A stretch of DNA of 10,066 nt from Bacillota bacterium (lineage in GTDB: Bacteria; Bacillota; Clostridia; Lachnospirales; Lachnospiraceae). Within the stretch, counting starts at the first letter, position 1, and every line of letters begins with the position of its first letter. Under the pieces are notes generated by a model. The model saw only the letters and a program-made list of their open reading frames with translations. It searched no databases and was not told where the DNA came from. Made by a program: the position numbers and the translations under genes. Below, piece after piece: positions 6,683 to 10,066 of the stretch. The DNA is taken from positions 1 to 10,066 of the forward strand of contig JAEWSD010000177.1 in NCBI GenBank assembly GCA_023398615.1, in the 5' to 3' direction.

Positions 6683-6870
6683 GTCCTTTCCTTATTTTTC
6701 TCAATATTTTTGTTATAGTTTCGCTTATGGCTAAACTGTAACATATTCTTTCGCTTTTTTAATTTCTGCACATTTTTATTTTACAAATAGAATTTGTTAA
6801 CAAGTGCTACTATGACAATAAAACCTTGTCAATAAAAATAGTAATATATAGATTTTTATGTATATTTTTG
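6683..6870. other. divergent AT-rich intergenic region with two small inverted repeats
   Basis: This stretch lies between the divergent promoters of thiT and the c-di-GMP gene; no coding sequence is seen. It holds the 10-bp palindrome TTGTTAACAA (6794-6803). It also holds the interrupted repeat TGACAA-N7-TTGTCA (6813-6831), which ends 39 bp before the -35 of the downstream gene. Either could bind a dimeric regulator, but such short repeats also arise by chance in AT-rich DNA. Confidence 0.4.
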
Positions 6871-6899
6871 TTGAATTAATGGAAATATCATGATATAAT
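6871..6899 (+). promoter_or_regulatory. sigma-A promoter of the GGDEF-EAL gene
   Basis: TTGAAT (6871-6876), a 17-nt spacer and a consensus TATAAT (6894-6899), with TG at 6891-6892 forming an extended -10. The predicted start near 6906 leaves a leader of roughly 88 nt. No riboswitch of the c-di-GMP type is recognisable in that leader. Confidence 0.75.
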
Positions 6900-6993
6900 C
6901 ATTGCTGTTGTTATTAAGAAAGTTCCAGTTTACAAATTTAAACAGTATTGAAAGCTATTGCAGTGTTTTTTAGGGAAGATAGGTTAAGATAGA

Positions 6994-9621
6994 ATGAACA
7001 TTAATGATAAAAACTTGATTAATAAGAGCATACGAACAGAAAAGGAACTCATGCGGTTTTTTTCAGATATTCCTCTGCCGGACGGAATTACCGGCAGATA
7101 CCTGGAAGAGGAGGAATGCATTGAGTTTGGACGCGGGAAAGCCGTTTATGCCGCAATGATAGGCGGAAATGCCTGGGAGAAACAGAAAGAGAAGGATAAA
7201 GGCTTCCAGGTTCTTCAAGCACAGGGATCGGGGAAAAGGGATTCTTTGACAAAATTGTATAATAAGGAATACAGCAGAAGCATCATTGAAGAATTTCTGG
7301 CTGTTGGGAATAAGGAAACCCATCACGCTTTCATGATTGTTGATATTGATAATTTTAATGTGGTCAATGAAAGTCTCGGATATCTCTTCGGAGATACGGT
7401 GCTTTTGAATATAGCCGACAGCTTAAGCAACATATTTCATGATGGGGATATCACTGCGAGGATTGGAGAAGACGAGTTTCTGATCTTTCTTAAGAATGTG
7501 TCGGACAGGGAGATAGTGAGGAAACATGCCGAGAAAATCAGTGCGGTTCTGCATCAAACATATACGGGCGAGAATAAGGATTACTCCATGTCCTGCAGTA
7601 TCGGTGCCGCCGTTTATCCCGATGACGGTGAGGATTACCTCAGCTTATTTGCAAATGCCGATATGGCCCTTCAATATATCAGGAAGTCGGAACACAGTCA
7701 CTTTGGTTTTTGCTGTGATATCCGGAGCGCATATCCGGAGGGATGGGAGAAATCGGCCGGAGACAGCTATGAATCGTACCGGATAAGAGAGACAAGGGCC
7801 TATGGTACCAGTAATTTCGATAAAGAGATTACCGCCTTTGCCTTTGACATTATGTCCCGAACCAGGGATGTGAACAGTGCTATCAATCTTTTACTTAACC
7901 GTATGAGGCTTCAGTTTGACTGCAGTCATATCTGTATCATTGAAAACACCGTGGCGGAACCGGGATTTCGTATTACCTACATGAACAGCAGGGATGCTAT
8001 GGAAGTTCCCGGCAGCCTGAACGGCAATGAGTATATTGATGTTTCGGATTATGCGGATAAATTTGACGATAATGGGCTTTATTATGTTTGTGACACAGGC
8101 TTTATAAAGCAGGAGACAGAAAGCCCCGGAAAAGATACTGTCGGCCTGAAGGCGGTCATCCAGTGCGCAATCTATGAGAATGGTATCTTCAAAGGCTGCG
8201 TCAGTGTTGATGACTGCGAGAAAGCACGGTATTGGACACAAGGGGAGATAGACTCGTTAGTTACCATAACAAAGATCATATCCTCTTATTTGCTTAAGAT
8301 GCGTGCATCCGAGCGGGCAAATAAGGAGCTTTATAAAATCAGGAATTATGATGCTCTGACCGGACTTCCTACCTTGCATAAGTTTAAAAAGGATGTCAGG
8401 AATCTTCTGGCCGAATATCCGGACCGTGTTTTTGCCATTATTTATTCCGATATCAGCCAGTTTAAAAATATTAACGATACCCTGGGTTATGATATTGGAG
8501 ACAGCATACTTTGTGATTTTGCCGACTATCTGACACTTCATGAGAAATATCATCTCGGTCTTGCAAGATGTTCCGAAGACAATTTTGTGGCGCTAATAGA
8601 GTACCTGGATGCGGATGAATTAAAGAAACATATTTTGCATATAAACGAACAGTTCAACGGCTGGGAGAAGTTAAAGTATCCTGCCAACCATTTTGTAATT
8701 ACAAGCGGGGTTTCCGTGATTGATCCCGGTAAGGATATATCGATTGCAATTGATAACGCCAATATAGCGCGTAAAAGTGTGAAGGATACATTAAAAACGG
8801 TATGCAGGTTCTTTGACCATTCTATGGAGGCTAAGCTGCAAAAAGAAACCGAGATTACCAACAATATGGAGCAGGCACTTAAAGACGGAGAATTCATAGT
8901 ATATCTGCAGCCTAAAATTGAACTGAAGGGGAATACCCTGGTTGGAGCGGAAGCCCTGGTAAGGTGGAAGAAAGAAGGTAATATGCTGATTCCTCCGAAT
9001 GATTTTATTCCTCTTTTTGAAAAGAACGGTTTTGTGGTTTTCCTGGACTTCTATGTATACGAGGAAGTATGCAGGAAGCTTAGAAAATGGCTGGATGAAG
9101 GTCTGCCTGTTGTTCCGATATCGCTGAACGTATCCAGAATTCATCTGAATGACGAGAATTTTGTAAATGACATTGAAAAATTAGTCGACAGCTACAGGAT
9201 CCCTCATTCTTTGTTAGAATTGGAGCTTACGGAAAGCATCTTCTTGAATAACACGGAAGAGGCGCTTACCGTTATGCGAAAGCTTCGGAAAAAGGGCTTT
9301 GATGTGTCTATCGATGATTTTGGAGCGGGATATTCCTCTCTTAATCTGTTAAAGGATATGGCAACGGATGTGATAAAACTGGATAAGGAATTCTTTGGCC
9401 AGGGCGAGATGCAGAAGGAAGAGCAGATTATCGTATCAAGCATTATAAGTATGGCAAAGCAGCTCAACATGAAAGTGTTATCGGAAGGAGTGGAGACGAA
9501 GAAGCAATCCGATTTCTTAAAGAGTGTCTGCTGCGATATGGCGCAGGGTTTCCTTTATTCAAAACCCATGCCGGTGCCGGAGTTTGAGAAGGCAATGGTT
9601 TCTTTCAACAGTTCGATTTGA
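6994..9621 (+). CDS. cytoplasmic c-di-GMP signalling protein, GGDEF-GAF-GGDEF-EAL, probable phosphodiesterase
   Basis: 875 residues without signal peptide or membrane segment. A short N-terminal region (1-82) precedes GGDEF domain 1 (about 83-238: DSLTKLYNKEYS, VDIDNFNVVNESLGYLFGD). Its signature is GEDEF (158-162), so the second Gly is replaced by Glu while the metal-binding acids remain; no RxxD inhibitory site is seen. A GAF-like sensor region follows (about 275-435). GGDEF domain 2 (about 447-605: YDALTGLPTLHKF, YSDISQFKNINDTLGYDIGD) has the degenerate signature SEDNF (527-531) and is very likely inactive. The EAL domain (about 620-865) keeps the catalytic set: Gln639, E653-A-L, Asn712, Glu744 in ELTES, D774-D775 in DDFGAGYSS, Lys795, Glu831/Glu834 in SEGVE, and Gln851. 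Hydrolysis of c-di-GMP to pGpG, modulated by the GAF and GGDEF parts, is the likeliest role. The ribosome binding site before ATG 6994 is weak (AGG 6981-6983); ATG 7051 (Met20) has AAGGA just upstream and is an alternative start. Confidence 0.92.
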   Translation: MNINDKNLINKSIRTEKELMRFFSDIPLPDGITGRYLEEEECIEFGRGKAVYAAMIGGNAWEKQKEKDKGFQVLQAQGSGKRDSLTKLYNKEYSRSIIEEFLAVGNKETHHAFMIVDIDNFNVVNESLGYLFGDTVLLNIADSLSNIFHDGDITARIGEDEFLIFLKNVSDREIVRKHAEKISAVLHQTYTGENKDYSMSCSIGAAVYPDDGEDYLSLFANADMALQYIRKSEHSHFGFCCDIRSAYPEGWEKSAGDSYESYRIRETRAYGTSNFDKEITAFAFDIMSRTRDVNSAINLLLNRMRLQFDCSHICIIENTVAEPGFRITYMNSRDAMEVPGSLNGNEYIDVSDYADKFDDNGLYYVCDTGFIKQETESPGKDTVGLKAVIQCAIYENGIFKGCVSVDDCEKARYWTQGEIDSLVTITKIISSYLLKMRASERANKELYKIRNYDALTGLPTLHKFKKDVRNLLAEYPDRVFAIIYSDISQFKNINDTLGYDIGDSILCDFADYLTLHEKYHLGLARCSEDNFVALIEYLDADELKKHILHINEQFNGWEKLKYPANHFVITSGVSVIDPGKDISIAIDNANIARKSVKDTLKTVCRFFDHSMEAKLQKETEITNNMEQALKDGEFIVYLQPKIELKGNTLVGAEALVRWKKEGNMLIPPNDFIPLFEKNGFVVFLDFYVYEEVCRKLRKWLDEGLPVVPISLNVSRIHLNDENFVNDIEKLVDSYRIPHSLLELELTESIFLNNTEEALTVMRKLRKKGFDVSIDDFGAGYSSLNLLKDMATDVIKLDKEFFGQGEMQKEEQIIVSSIISMAKQLNMKVLSEGVETKKQSDFLKSVCCDMAQGFLYSKPMPVPEFEKAMVSFNSSI

Positions 9622-9647
9622 GAAAATTATTATATCCGCACTATGGT

Positions 9648-9698
9648 ATCCCCGCAGGCAGGTACTTTGGGTATTGTCCAATGTATCGCTGCGGGGAT
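9648..9698 (+). terminator. hairpin downstream of the GGDEF-EAL gene, possible terminator
   Basis: ATCCCCGCAG (9648-9657) pairs perfectly with CTGCGGGGAT (9689-9698). The 31-nt loop contains its own TTGG/CCAA pairing. The bases after the stem (TATTAATAAAAT) are AT-rich but lack a true U-run, so termination may be inefficient or factor-assisted. It starts 26 nt after the stop codon. Confidence 0.5.
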
Positions 9699-9740
9699 TA
9701 TTAATAAAATAGTTACTATGCAAAATGCATAATTTCGCAC
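9699..9740. other. AT-rich intergenic spacer
   Basis: A non-coding spacer between the hairpin and the palindromic element. It contains only a small ATGCA-AA-ATGCAT repeat (9719-9730). No promoter or gene is recognisable. Confidence 0.35.
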
Positions 9741-9807
9741 AGACATGTCTCGGGTTTTCTGTGACTTTCGCTTCGCAGATCTATATATAGATCTGCTCAC
9801 AAAAAAA
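9741..9807. repeat. nested palindromic element with 22-bp perfect palindrome
   Basis: AGACATGTCT (9741-9750) is a perfect 10-bp palindrome. Next, TTTTCTGTGA (9755-9764) pairs with TCACAAAAAA (9797-9806) with one mismatch. Inside it lies a perfect 22-bp palindrome at 9775-9796, with arms GCAGATCTATA and TATAGATCTGC. A 10-nt asymmetric bulge, CTTTCGCTTC (9765-9774), separates the two stems on one side. No protein is encoded. The form resembles dispersed intergenic palindromic repeats, but copy number cannot be judged from one window. On the minus strand the T-run precedes the core hairpin, and on the plus strand A residues follow it, so neither strand gives a canonical terminator. Confidence 0.55.
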
Positions 9808-9869
9808 CACCTCGCGGTACCATAGGCTGAATAATAACATAAAATACATACTTCTCATGTAATAAAACA

Positions 9870-9897
9870 TTGTATGCGGCTGATTTTGGTTTATAAT
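9870..9897 (+). promoter_or_regulatory. promoter of the GH31 gene
   Basis: TTGTAT (9870-9875), a 16-nt spacer and a consensus TATAAT (9892-9897), 53 bp before the ATG. CATAC (9847-9851) and GTATG (9872-9876) form a spaced inverted repeat overlapping the -35. It might mark a sugar-responsive operator, but it is short. No catabolite-repression (cre) consensus was found. Confidence 0.65.
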
Positions 9898-9950
9898 AAA
9901 TCAATAAGATGAAGAAGATAACTCAGAGTCCATACGAAGGGAGCAAAACT

Positions 9951-10066
9951 ATGAAATTCAGTAACGGATGTTGGCTGCAAAAGCCCGGAACAGAGAGCTT
10001 TAATCCGGTTGAGGTATATGAAGCAAAAAGGAACAGGAACAGTATCAGTTTCTGTATGCCGACACA
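9951..10066 (+). CDS. probable GH31 alpha-xylosidase/alpha-glucosidase, N-terminal fragment
   Basis: ATG 9951 lies 7 nt after a strong AAGGGAG site (9937-9943) and opens a frame that runs off the right edge after 38 complete codons. The visible start, MKFSNGCWLQKPGTE followed by FNPVEVYEAK, resembles the first N-terminal beta-sandwich strands of YicI-type family 31 alpha-xylosidases (E. coli YicI begins, as I recall, MKISDGNWLIQPG). Such enzymes are cytoplasmic and release alpha-linked xylose from xyloglucan oligosaccharides. The catalytic barrel is outside the window, so the subfamily and substrate are inferred from about 38 residues only. The leader and promoter look intact, and the preceding palindromic element separates this gene from the c-di-GMP gene. 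Confidence 0.7.
   Translation, partial: MKFSNGCWLQKPGTESFNPVEVYEAKRNRNSISFCMPT

Noticed and set aside
6900..6993. c-di-GMP riboswitch upstream of the GGDEF-EAL gene
   Set aside because: None of the conserved GEMM-type core segments is visible in this short AT-rich leader.
9755..9801. TGTGA...TCACA reading as a CRP-type operator
   Set aside because: The half-sites are more than 30 bp apart, not the 6 bp of CRP sites, and this is a clostridial-type genome; they are better explained as arms of the nested palindrome.
1..10066. CRISPR array, insertion sequence, phage or defence genes, tRNA or rRNA
   Set aside because: No regularly spaced repeats, transposase or integrase motifs, tRNA cloverleaf or rRNA sequence was seen on either strand.

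Overview
The window looks like chromosomal DNA of a low-to-moderate GC Firmicute, most likely a Lachnospiraceae-type clostridium. This rests on the protein sequences (Gram-positive carbamoyl-phosphate synthase, an ECF-type thiamine S-component, a SpoIID/peptidoglycan-binding spore-associated protein), strong AGGAGG-type ribosome binding sites, AT-rich intergenic DNA with TTGACA/TATAAT promoters, and Firmicute-style intrinsic terminators. The genus is inference; there is no rRNA or other marker to settle it.

Layout: (1) 1-372, the 3' end of a SpoIID-like protein with a C-terminal peptidoglycan-binding domain. (2) 373-881, a long AT-rich gap holding a candidate promoter and a structured leader with an attenuator-like hairpin and a compound palindromic element. 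(3) 882-5700, a tight plus-strand operon carA-carB-GNAT acetyltransferase whose genes overlap by 1 and 4 nt, closed by a strong terminator at 5721-5781. (4) 5780-6469, a convergent minus-strand thiamine transporter gene (thiT). It is preceded by a complete TPP riboswitch (aptamer 6516-6612), whose terminator hairpin uses the gene's own Shine-Dalgarno as its 3' arm, and by a promoter at 6655-6682. (5) 6683-6870, a divergent AT-rich control region with two small inverted repeats. (6) 6994-9621, a large cytoplasmic cyclic-di-GMP protein with GGDEF-GAF-GGDEF-EAL architecture. Both cyclase signatures deviate from consensus and the EAL site looks intact. (7) 9622-9950, a non-coding stretch with a 10-bp-stem hairpin, a 22-bp perfect palindrome nested in a larger imperfect inverted repeat, and a good promoter. 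(8) 9951-10066, the 5' end of a probable GH31 alpha-xylosidase, cut by the window edge.

Functionally the regions are mostly independent: carbamoyl phosphate supply for pyrimidines and arginine, thiamine uptake repressed by TPP, c-di-GMP turnover, and glycoside degradation. No phage, IS, CRISPR or defence module is visible. The most interesting material is regulatory: the compact TPP expression platform, the carAB leader, the palindromic element near 9755-9807, and the degenerate double-GGDEF/EAL protein. I do not see a convincing new biological system here.
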